DNA of 6,017 bases, from assembly GCF_938045225.1 (NCBI RefSeq), contig NZ_CALINL010000083.1, forward strand, positions 1-6,017, given 5' to 3'. The stretch's first letter is position 1. Every line of letters begins with the position of its first letter. The translations under genes were made by a program, and so were the position numbers. The DNA is from an uncultured Campylobacter sp. (GTDB lineage: Bacteria; Campylobacterota; Campylobacteria; Campylobacterales; Campylobacteraceae). The notes beneath the pieces were generated by a model. It saw only the letters and a program-made list of their open reading frames with translations. It made no database searches and was not told the DNA's origin. Positions 1-5,167 of this stretch are shown one piece after another.

Positions 1-330
1 TAGATTAGTCCTCATTAGCTCGCCTTGCTCGGTTACCGTGGTATCCGAGATCGCCGCCTCGTGAAATATCGCGTCTGGGGCAAATTTTTCGATCATGGCT
101 AGCGTTTTAGCACAGTTTATGTCGCCCTCGTAAATTTCGCCTGAAAAGCCGAGCAAATTTTTAAAATGCCCGAAGCTTTTTAGATTACCGTTGCTAAATT
201 TCTCGTCGCTTCTAAATTTATCCACGGCGAGCACTTCTACGTCTTTTAAATTTTCGTCAAAATAATGCGCCAAATTTGAGCCGATAAAGCCCGCTGCACC
301 CGTTATCACGACTCTTTTTATATCTTTCAT
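1..330 (-). CDS. hldD: ADP-L-glycero-D-manno-heptose 6-epimerase, N-terminal part (cut by window edge)
   Basis: The frame is open from an ATG at 330 to the window edge, giving 110 residues of an enzyme that is normally a little over 300 residues, so about two thirds lies outside. It starts with an NAD(P)-binding Rossmann motif of the extended SDR type: VVITGAAGFIGSN, with glycines 11, 14 and 17. A second family motif, FHEAAISDTT, is at residues 89-98 and matches HldD/RfaD epimerases better than generic sugar epimerases. The family converts ADP-D-glycero-D-manno-heptose to the L-glycero form in the cytoplasm, the last step before heptose enters the lipooligosaccharide core. The start has an AAGGA ribosome binding site five bases upstream (336-340). 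It overlaps the gmhB stop by four bases (ATGA), so the two genes are probably co-transcribed and translationally coupled. hldE and gmhA would be expected further left by analogy with C. jejuni, but are not visible. Confidence 0.93.
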   Translation of the reverse strand, partial: MKDIKRVVITGAAGFIGSNLAHYFDENLKDVEVLAVDKFRSDEKFSNGNLKSFGHFKNLLGFSGEIYEGDINCAKTLAMIEKFAPDAIFHEAAISDTTVTEQGELMRTNL

Positions 331-851
331 ATTTTTCCTTCTTTTTTTAAAAACTCCAGCGCCTCAGCCACGCTTTTTAGCCGGTCGTCCAGCTTTAAAT
401 TTACCCCGATGCCGGCACTCTGCCCCGCCTGCACGTCGCTATCCTTATCGCCTATCATGATTGAGCGCGCAAGGTCGATGTTTAGCTCGTTTGCGGCCTT
501 TAGTAACATGCCCGGCTTTGGTTTGCGGCAAAGGCAATCAGCTTCCGGCGCGTGCGGACAAAAGTAAATTTTTGCTATCTTTACGCCCTCTTTTTCAAAC
601 TCGCCCAGCATAAACCCGCAAAGCTCGTCAAACTGCTCTAGCGTGTAGTAGCCTCGCCCGATGCCTGATTGATTCGTCACCACGACTAGCGCGTAGCCAG
701 CCTTGGCAAACTCTCTCAAAGCGGCGAAAATACCCTCTTTAAAAACGAAATCCTCGCACCTATAAACATAGCCCACATCCTCGTTTATCACGCCGTCGCG
801 ATCGAGAAATAGCGCCTTTTTGGACGCCGTTTTAAACCCTGTTTTATCCAT
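327..851 (-). CDS. gmhB: D-glycero-beta-D-manno-heptose-1,7-bisphosphate 7-phosphatase
   Basis: This is a 174-residue HAD-superfamily phosphatase of normal family length. Motif I is FLDRDGVIN, with nucleophile Asp17 and acid/base Asp19. Motif II is in TNQSGIGRG (59-67). The zinc loop has Cys98, His100, Cys106 and Cys108, and is shorter than in E. coli GmhB. RKPKPGM follows (109-115), and the Mg-binding motif GDKDSD is at 134-139. It removes the 7-phosphate from heptose bisphosphate in the cytoplasm, supplying HldE and then HldD in ADP-heptose synthesis. The close relative HisB-N (histidinol phosphatase) shares these motifs. The overlap with hldD and the absence of his genes favour GmhB. The ATG at 851 is the only usual start codon before motif I. 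It has no good ribosome binding site and a TATAAT box only seven bases upstream, so the transcript may be leaderless. The gene is divergent from the cytochrome genes. Confidence 0.93.
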   Translation of the reverse strand: MDKTGFKTASKKALFLDRDGVINEDVGYVYRCEDFVFKEGIFAALREFAKAGYALVVVTNQSGIGRGYYTLEQFDELCGFMLGEFEKEGVKIAKIYFCPHAPEADCLCRKPKPGMLLKAANELNIDLARSIMIGDKDSDVQAGQSAGIGVNLKLDDRLKSVAEALEFLKKEGKI

Positions 852-858
852 GCCTAAA

Positions 859-864
859 ATTATA
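859..864 (-). promoter_or_regulatory. -10 box of the gmhB-hldD promoter
   Basis: TATAAT on the minus strand is preceded by a T-rich stretch, AGCTTTTTTTTG. This resembles the upstream part of the two cytochrome promoters in this window (AGCTTTTA). No -35 hexamer is evident, as is usual for Campylobacter sigma-70 promoters. The box ends seven bases before the gmhB ATG, which places a normal transcription start at or next to the start codon. A weaker TATACT at 908-913 on the same strand could give a longer leader instead. Confidence 0.6.
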
Positions 865-943
865 CAAAAAAAAGCTAAATTTAAATGAAAATCGCCGTCC
901 GCGCCGCAGTATAAACTAATATAAAAAAATAATGTAAAATTTA

Positions 944-960
944 GCTTTTAAGACTATAAT
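944..960 (+). promoter_or_regulatory. Promoter of the first cytochrome c gene
   Basis: The element is GCTTTTAAGACTATAAT, with a perfect -10 box at 955-960 and a T-rich upstream part in place of a -35 box. The -10 box lies 31 bases before the ATG at 992. The same layout recurs before the second cytochrome gene (1391-1407, 14 of 17 bases identical). With the gmhB promoter it forms a divergent promoter pair about 90 bases apart. Confidence 0.75.
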
Positions 961-991
961 ACGCATACAATTTTATCAAAAAGGATTGAAA

Positions 992-1297
992 ATGAAAAAG
1001 CTTATCATTGTTTCAGGTGCAGCCGCATTGCTAGCGGGTAGCCTATTTGCCGCTGACGGCGCAACACTTTACAAAAAATGCGCGGCCTGTCACGGACCGA
1101 AAGCGGAAAAAGCGTATCTAAACAAAGTTCCTGCGCTTAACACGCTTTCAAAAGAAGAGATCGCCGAGAGCCTAAAAGGCTATAAAGCAGGCACTCTAGA
1201 TAAATTTAAAAGCGCAGCTATGATGAAACCTATCGCAAAACCTCTTAGCGACGATGACATCGCGGCTCTATCAGAGTACATCCCTACTCTAAAATAA
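992..1297 (+). CDS. cccA: Periplasmic class I cytochrome c (c553/c6-like), first copy
   Basis: This is a 101-residue precursor. Residues 1-20 or 1-21 form a Sec signal peptide (MKKLIIVSGAAALLAGSLFA, then AD). The haem motif CAACH is at 30-34, with His34 the proximal ligand. The likely distal ligand is Met78 in MMKP, followed by the C-terminal helix LSDDDIAALSEYI. The mature protein of about 80 residues fits a soluble mono-haem electron carrier. By family knowledge it shuttles electrons in the periplasm from the bc1 complex to cbb3 oxidase or cytochrome c peroxidases. Its position between gmhB and ccoS/ccoI matches C. jejuni Cj1153 (CccA), the basis for the symbol. I chose the ATG at 992 because AAGGA (981-985) lies six bases upstream. 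An in-frame TTG at 986 would abut that site and is rejected. Own promoter at 944-960 and terminator at 1304-1329 suggest a single-gene transcript. Confidence 0.92.
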   Translation: MKKLIIVSGAAALLAGSLFAADGATLYKKCAACHGPKAEKAYLNKVPALNTLSKEEIAESLKGYKAGTLDKFKSAAMMKPIAKPLSDDDIAALSEYIPTLK

Positions 1298-1303
1298 CCC
1301 TTT

Positions 1304-1329
1304 TCGGCGGAGTTTTTCCGCCGATTTTT
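1304..1329 (+). terminator. Intrinsic terminator after the first cytochrome c gene
   Basis: TCGGCGGA (1304-1311) pairs perfectly with TCCGCCGA (1317-1324) around a five-base loop. Five T follow at 1325-1329. It starts seven bases after the stop codon, so most transcripts should end before the second cytochrome gene. Confidence 0.88.
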
Positions 1330-1390
1330 CTCTACTTTTTATTTCGCGCTTCATTTTAGTAACTTTTTTATAAAATTTCTTTTCTTTTAA

Positions 1391-1407
1391 GCTTTTAGGG
1401 TTATAAT
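1391..1407 (+). promoter_or_regulatory. Promoter of the second cytochrome c gene
   Basis: GCTTTTAGGGTTATAAT has its -10 box at 1402-1407, 32 bases before the ATG at 1440. It matches the first cytochrome promoter at 14 of 17 positions. The leaders also share TATCAAAAAGGA just before the start, so the promoter and leader were probably duplicated with the gene. Confidence 0.75.
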
Positions 1408-1439
1408 CTCGTCTAAATTTCTATCAAAAAGGACGAAAG

Positions 1440-1742
1440 ATGAAAATCTATCACATTGCAACCGCCGTTTTGGCGCTAAATTTATCTCTACTTGCGGCCG
1501 ACGGCGCAGCTATTTACAAAAAATGCGCAGCCTGTCACGGCGAAAAAGCGGACGTAAAATACGCAAACAAAGTGCCTGCGCTAACTAGCATCAGCAAAGA
1601 GGACCGCATAAAAGCGCTACAAAGCTACAAAGACGGCTCAAACAACGCCTTTGGTATGGGCAAAGTCATGCAACTACACGCCAAAAACCTAAGCGACGAG
1701 GATATGGCGGCGGTTAGCGAGTATATCGATAGCTTGAAATAA
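1440..1742 (+). CDS. Periplasmic class I cytochrome c (c553/c6-like), second, diverged copy
   Basis: This is a 100-residue precursor with a signal peptide of about 19-20 residues ending LLA or LLAA before DG. The haem motif CAACH is at 29-33, with His33 as proximal ligand. The C-terminal helix LSDEDMAAVSEYI matches the first copy. The mature parts align without gaps and share 46 of 82 residues (about 56%), while the signal peptides differ. The distal ligand should be Met77, but it lies in FGMGKVMQLHAK, where the first copy has MKPIAK. A lysine-proline is lost, a histidine appears at 80, and Met73 is an extra candidate ligand. The role is presumably periplasmic electron transfer, but its partner may differ from that of the first copy. 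AAGGA at 1429-1433 lies six bases before the ATG. The gene has its own promoter and a downstream terminator. It is not a pseudogene by any sign visible here. Confidence 0.92.
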   Translation: MKIYHIATAVLALNLSLLAADGAAIYKKCAACHGEKADVKYANKVPALTSISKEDRIKALQSYKDGSNNAFGMGKVMQLHAKNLSDEDMAAVSEYIDSLK

Positions 1743-1800
1743 TCTTTGCAAGTAGATTTCAAACGATCTCTGCGAAACAAATCATAAAAATCCCGCGCTT

Positions 1801-1821
1801 GGCTTGCATTTTTGGCAAGCC
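1801..1821. repeat. Small hairpin in the spacer after the second cytochrome
   Basis: GGCTTGC (1801-1807) and GCAAGCC (1815-1821) form a seven-base-pair stem with a seven-base loop. No T tract follows on the plus strand. It may help protect or end the cytochrome transcript together with the stronger hairpin just downstream. Confidence 0.5.
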
Positions 1822-1833
1822 TTCGCTCACTAG

Positions 1834-1864
1834 GCTCAAATTTGACTTTAAATTTGAGCTTTTT
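1834..1864 (+). terminator. Intrinsic terminator after the second cytochrome c gene
   Basis: GCTCAAATTT (1834-1843) pairs perfectly with AAATTTGAGC (1850-1859) around a six-base loop. Five T follow at 1860-1864. It lies about 90 bases after the stop codon and is the best terminator candidate for this gene. Confidence 0.75.
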
Positions 1865-2192
1865 CTGCTTTTTAGAAAGAATAATTTTAATAGACGCAAA
1901 AGCTCGCAAAATTTGAGCCAAATTTGACGCCGCTACACAACCAAACCCGTGAATAAAATTTAACTCTTACTCTCCGATTTTAGCTGCATAAACGTCAAAT
2001 TTGCCGTAGTCGTACCGACTAGATCAATTTTAAGCCGCTTGTGATGTCCGCTGCTTTTAAAATTTTCACTCAGATTTACCGCCTTATCGCGCATTTTAAG
2101 GTGGCAAATTTAGCTCCAAATTTGCTCTATTTTAAATTCTCTCGCAAATTTATCCGCTCAAATTTGATGCCGAATTTAACGGAGGTCAGCCA

Positions 2193-2211
2193 AAATTTGA
2201 CACTCAAATTT
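2193..2211. repeat. Inverted repeat AAATTTGA-CAC-TCAAATTT
   Basis: Two eight-base arms (2193-2200 and 2204-2211) are perfectly complementary around a three-base loop. The arms are A+T-rich and no long T tract follows on either strand. It could be a weak terminator or pause site for ccoS transcription, or a by-product of the local density of the palindrome AAATTT. Confidence 0.4.
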
Positions 2212-2240
2212 AAAGCCGCTATCCGTTAAATTTACGACCA

Positions 2241-2268
2241 AAATTTAGCCGCGTTTAAACGCAAATTT
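2241..2268 (-). terminator. Palindromic element downstream of ccoS, possible weak terminator
   Basis: The perfect palindrome GCGTTTAAACGC (2251-2262) is flanked by AAATTT on both sides (2241-2246 and 2263-2268). The flanks are self-complementary and could extend a GCG/CGC stem past a four-base bulge. On the minus strand it follows the ccoS stop within a few bases and is followed by a short T run. As a terminator it is weak and the call is tentative. Confidence 0.35.
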
Positions 2269-2270
2269 CC

Positions 2271-2483
2271 TTAATCAGGCGGCTTATAGCCCTTTTCTTT
2301 GCGGCGCAGCTCCAGCTCGTAGGCGTCGTTTAGCGCGTCTTCGTCGTCAAATTTCGTCCCGTCCAAAAACTTTCGCTCGTCGTCAAACTGCCTGGTTTTA
2401 AGCCCCCACAACAGCGCCGCCAGCCCGCACGCGCCAAGCAGCGTAGAAACCCCGATCATCATCGCCACGACCGCCCCGCTCAT
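2271..2483 (-). CDS. ccoS: cbb3-type cytochrome c oxidase maturation protein CcoS
   Basis: This is a 70-residue protein with one N-terminal membrane segment (about 5-27), followed by the family signature WGLKTRQFDD (26-35). A charged, cytoplasmic-looking tail ends in KGYKPPD. CcoS is required for inserting cofactors into cbb3 oxidase subunit I; its exact biochemical action is not well defined. The ATG at 2483 overlaps the ccoI stop by four bases (ATGA). An AGGAG ribosome binding site (2490-2494) lies six bases upstream inside the end of ccoI, so translation is probably coupled. Adjacency to ccoI is typical for the family. The length is within the usual range for this short family. Cys19 within the membrane segment is a visible but unproven point of interest. 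Confidence 0.92.
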   Translation of the reverse strand: MSGAVVAMMIGVSTLLGACGLAALLWGLKTRQFDDERKFLDGTKFDDEDALNDAYELELRRKEKGYKPPD

Positions 2484-4882
2484 CGCTCGCTCCTAGCCCG
2501 CATCGCGTTTAGCACGACCGCGACCGAGCTTAGCGACATCGATAGCGCGGCCACTGCCGGCGCTACGTAGCCGGCCATAGCTAACGGTATCGTCACGGCG
2601 TTATAAACGAGCGAAAAGGCCAAATTTTGCCGCACGATGCGGTAGGTTTTGCGCGCGAGCGCTACGGCAGCTGCGAGCGAGGCGGGATCATCTCTCATCA
2701 GCACGACGTCGCTTTTTGCGATACTCACGGCCGCTCCGCTACCCATGCATACGGCCACGCTTGAGAGCGCGAGCGCGGCGGCGTCGTTGATCCCGTCGCC
2801 TATCATCAGTACGTTTCGCACTTGCTGCGACAGCTGCTCCACGTATGTGGCCTTGTCCGTTGGTAGCGCGTTTGCGACCGTTTCCTCGATGCCAAGCCCT
2901 TCTGCAGCGCGCTTTACGGCGTATTCGTTATCGCCAGTTAGCATCGCCACGCGCATACCAGCGTTTTTTAGCGCAACTACGCACTCTTTGGCGCCCTCTT
3001 TTAGGCTCTCCTCCAGCTCAAATACCGCCGCGATCTGCCCGCCCTCGGCAAAAAAATAACAAGTCCCGCGCACCGCTTCGCCGTCATAAAGCCCCAGCTC
3101 GCGCATAAATTTCTCGCTCCCGCCGGCTAGATTTATGTCGCCAAATTTAGCCCTTACTCCGCGCGCTGCGATGTTTTCAAAGCCGCTTAGCTCTAAAAGT
3201 TTTAAATCTCTAAAATTTGCGCGCAAATACTCGCCCACGGCGCGGCTAACGGGGTGCGTAGAGCCGCTAACTAGCGAAAAAAGCACGCTTGCGTCAAATT
3301 TGTCCGAGTACGTAAATTTACTCACGCTAAGCCGCCCCGAGGTGAGCGTGCCGGTCTTATCAAACACGGCCGTATCGCATTTGGCGAGGCTTTCGATGAT
3401 GCGCGCCTCTTTAAAAAGTATCCCGCGCCTAAAGCCCGCCCCAAGCGCAACGAGCGTACTAACGGGCGTAGCAAGTCCCAGCGCGCAGGGACACGAGATC
3501 ACCACGACTGATATCGCGACGATGAGCGCGGCGGAGAGCTCGCCAGTACGCCAGAACCAAAACGCAAACGTCGCTAGCGCCAGAGCCGTGATAGCGGCCG
3601 AAAACCTCGCCGCGATAGCGTCTGCGAGCGCCTGAATTTTAGGCTTTTTGGCTGCGGCGGTTTCTAGTAAATTTATGATACGGGCTAGCACCGACTCGCT
3701 AAAGACGGCGCCGACCTCATAAACCAGCGTTCCGTCCACGCACACGGAGCCGCTTTTTATCTCGTTTTCGCCATCTTCCGCGCTAAGATACGCAGGCGCG
3801 CTCTCGCCGCTAAGGCTAGATAGATCAAAGCTCGCCGCGCCGCTTACGACGACGCCGTCTAGCAGCACGCGCTCGCCGACTCTCACGATCACGAGTTCGC
3901 CCACACGCACCTCCTGCGCGCTTTTTATGGTTATTTCGTCGCCGTTTTTGACGCTAACGGAGTTTAAATTTAAGGAATTTAGATTATCGAGCGTGTCGGC
4001 GGCCTTTTTCTTGCTCAAGATTTCAAGATATTTGCCGATAAATACGAAGGTGATTATCATCGCAACCGAATCGAAATATACCTCGCCCTGCCTAGAAAAC
4101 ATCGCATATATCGAGAAAATATAAGCCGCAAGCGTGCCCGTGACGATAAGGCTATCCATGTTTTGAGTTTTGTTTTTTATCGCGCTCCAAGCGCCCCTAA
4201 AAAACCCGCTTCCCGTGTAAAAAAGCACCGGCGTAGCAAGGATAAATTCGGCGAAATTTATGATAGAGCGCACATCCTGGCGCATGCCCGTGAAGTAGCC
4301 GCCGTACTGCGCGACGGCCAGCCACATGATGTTCATCGTGCAAAATATCCCGACAAGCAGCCGCGCGTAAAACTCTCGCCTCTGCCCCGCGAGCCTGTGC
4401 TCCTGGGCCTGTGCGTCGTATGGGTAGGGTTCAAAGCCGACAGAGCGGATGAGAGCGAAAATTTGAGCCAAATTTATCTCGTTTTCGTCCCAAACGATGA
4501 GGGCTTTATTGTTAACAGAGTTTATATTTACCTCTAAAATTCCCTTTTGCGCAAATAAAACCTTCTCGTTTAGCCAGACGCAAGCCGAGCAGTGGATGCC
4601 CTCGATGATGAGAGAGATTTTGTTAAATCCATTCTCGTTTTTGACGTAGTTTTGATAAATAGCCGCGAGGTCTTCCTGCGACTTTTGCGCCGCGTTTTTC
4701 GCGCTTATGGCGGGATTTAGCGTAGTTTTACCAAGCCTTTCGTAAAACTCATTAAGCCCGCTTGCGCTAAGTATCTCGTAAACTCCCGCGCACCCCTCGC
4801 AGCAAAACAGCTCCCCGCCGCGCTCTATCAGCGCCTCGCGCTCAAATTCGCCCCTGCAATGCGCGCATTTAAATTTGCCCAT
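2480..4882 (-). CDS. ccoI: Copper-translocating P1B-type ATPase CcoI (cbb3 oxidase assembly)
   Basis: This complete 800-residue inner-membrane ATPase begins with a cysteine-rich domain (Cys6, Cys9, Cys27, Cys28, Cys31), typical of CcoI/FixI. An HMA-like metal domain with GIHCSACVW follows (Cys98, Cys101). Eight membrane segments are predicted near 174-191, 206-223, 243-262, 270-288, 426-444, 451-475, 750-770 and 773-792. The actuator loop has SLSGES (356-361). The metal-site CPC motif is at 464-466. The phosphorylation motif DKTGT has Asp508, the HP motif is His543-Pro544, and TGD (649-651) and GDGIND (695-700) complete the catalytic core. YN (760-761) and MS (782-783) are further membrane-site residues. 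Family members export Cu(I) to the periplasmic side, for the Cu-B centre of cbb3 oxidase in the CcoI group. The overlap with ccoS and the N-terminal domain favour CcoI over the detoxifying CopA. The ribosome binding site is weak. Confidence 0.94.
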   Translation of the reverse strand: MGKFKCAHCRGEFEREALIERGGELFCCEGCAGVYEILSASGLNEFYERLGKTTLNPAISAKNAAQKSQEDLAAIYQNYVKNENGFNKISLIIEGIHCSACVWLNEKVLFAQKGILEVNINSVNNKALIVWDENEINLAQIFALIRSVGFEPYPYDAQAQEHRLAGQRREFYARLLVGIFCTMNIMWLAVAQYGGYFTGMRQDVRSIINFAEFILATPVLFYTGSGFFRGAWSAIKNKTQNMDSLIVTGTLAAYIFSIYAMFSRQGEVYFDSVAMIITFVFIGKYLEILSKKKAADTLDNLNSLNLNSVSVKNGDEITIKSAQEVRVGELVIVRVGERVLLDGVVVSGAASFDLSSLSGESAPAYLSAEDGENEIKSGSVCVDGTLVYEVGAVFSESVLARIINLLETAAAKKPKIQALADAIAARFSAAITALALATFAFWFWRTGELSAALIVAISVVVISCPCALGLATPVSTLVALGAGFRRGILFKEARIIESLAKCDTAVFDKTGTLTSGRLSVSKFTYSDKFDASVLFSLVSGSTHPVSRAVGEYLRANFRDLKLLELSGFENIAARGVRAKFGDINLAGGSEKFMRELGLYDGEAVRGTCYFFAEGGQIAAVFELEESLKEGAKECVVALKNAGMRVAMLTGDNEYAVKRAAEGLGIEETVANALPTDKATYVEQLSQQVRNVLMIGDGINDAAALALSSVAVCMGSGAAVSIAKSDVVLMRDDPASLAAAVALARKTYRIVRQNLAFSLVYNAVTIPLAMAGYVAPAVAALSMSLSSVAVVLNAMRARSER

Positions 4883-4915
4883 CGGTTACTTTTTTCTTTC
4901 GTTTTAAGATTTTAG

Positions 4916-4921
4916 ATTATA
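4916..4921 (-). promoter_or_regulatory. -10 box of the ccoI-ccoS promoter
   Basis: TATAAT on the minus strand lies 33 bases before the ccoI ATG, with GCTTTAGAAATTTTACG immediately upstream and no obvious -35 box. The leader has only a weak purine stretch (GAAAG) rather than a strong ribosome binding site. It would drive both ccoI and the overlapping ccoS. Confidence 0.6.
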
Positions 4922-5056
4922 CGTAAAATTTCTAAAGCCTCGCTTGATTTTACGAGCTTTGCCGCGGCTACTGTTTGCGTCCAAATTTGACGACAAATTT
5001 GACAGATTTTACTCACACATAAACGTAACCATAAATTTAATCAGATTTAGGCAAAA

Positions 5057-5077
5057 CCAGCGCCTTGAAAACGCTGG
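5057..5077 (-). terminator. Candidate terminator in the spacer after the DUF1566 genes
   Basis: CCAGCG (5057-5062) and CGCTGG (5072-5077) form a six-base-pair stem with a nine-base loop. On the minus strand four T follow directly. It lies about 90 bases past the stop of the DUF1566 gene and could end read-through before the ccoI promoter. Confidence 0.45.
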
Positions 5078-5143
5078 CAAATTTACGAGAGAATTTTTAA
5101 TGTTTGCAAATTTCAGCCTCGAATTTTAACTATAAAAAACAAA

Positions 5144-5167
5144 TTTAAGGCGCATAACTCGCCAAAT
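5144..5167 (-). terminator. Hairpin immediately after the complete DUF1566 gene
   Basis: On the minus strand ATTTGGCG pairs with CGCC and then AAAT across a two-base bulge, with a seven-base loop. A T-rich stretch, TTGTTTTTT, follows. It begins at the last base of the stop codon. The stem is imperfect, so this is a moderate candidate for the terminator of the DUF1566 pair. Confidence 0.45.

Larger units (their letters stand above)
1743..2270. other. Convergent intergenic spacer, AAATTT-dense, no convincing gene
   Basis: This 528-base stretch separates the second cytochrome (plus) from ccoS (minus). Reading frames here are short and made mostly of Lys-Phe, Asn-Leu and Ile-Lys-Phe repeats. That follows from the hexamer AAATTT rather than from protein selection. 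I count 16 copies of AAATTT between 1838 and 2268, nine of them between 2106 and 2268. A small minus-strand frame starting from an ATG near 2099 gives about 44 residues without a recognisable family or ribosome binding site. I see no tRNA, no insertion sequence and no CRISPR-like regular spacing. Confidence 0.7.
4883..5166. other. Spacer between the DUF1566 genes and ccoI
   Basis: This 284-base stretch holds the ccoI promoter and the two terminator candidates. Seven further copies of AAATTT occur here. A plus-strand open frame of 61 residues (4944-5129) has no ribosome binding site and no family resemblance I can recognise. Its composition (many Phe, Asn, Lys) follows from the repeat hexamer. 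I see no gene. Confidence 0.65.

Noticed and set aside
986..991. TTG at 986 as an earlier start for the first cytochrome
   Set aside because: The AAGGA site at 981-985 would touch this codon. The ATG at 992 has a proper six-base spacing and gives a standard signal peptide.
1625..1921. Minus-strand frame of 98 codons overlapping the end of the second cytochrome gene
   Set aside because: It is antisense to a well-supported cytochrome gene and runs through the terminator hairpin. Its composition has no recognisable domain.
2041..2229. Plus-strand frame of 62 codons in the convergent spacer
   Set aside because: It has no ribosome binding site and no known family. Its Phe/Lys/Asn/Leu-rich translation is produced by the AAATTT words.
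2106..2268. The regularly recurring AAATTT as a CRISPR array
   Set aside because: The repeat unit is only six to nine bases and gaps vary from 12 to 33 bases. Spacers are not of constant length and no cas gene is visible.
2649..4537. Several plus-strand open frames (2649-3059, 2845-3108, 3135-3635, 3927-4124, 4163-4537) opposite ccoI
   Set aside because: All lie antisense within ccoI, which has every expected ATPase motif. Their translations are low-complexity Ala/Ser/Arg/Leu mixtures with no family resemblance.
4944..5129. Plus-strand frame of 61 codons between the DUF1566 genes and ccoI
   Set aside because: It has no ribosome binding site or promoter and AAATTT-driven composition. It also runs through a candidate terminator of the opposite strand.
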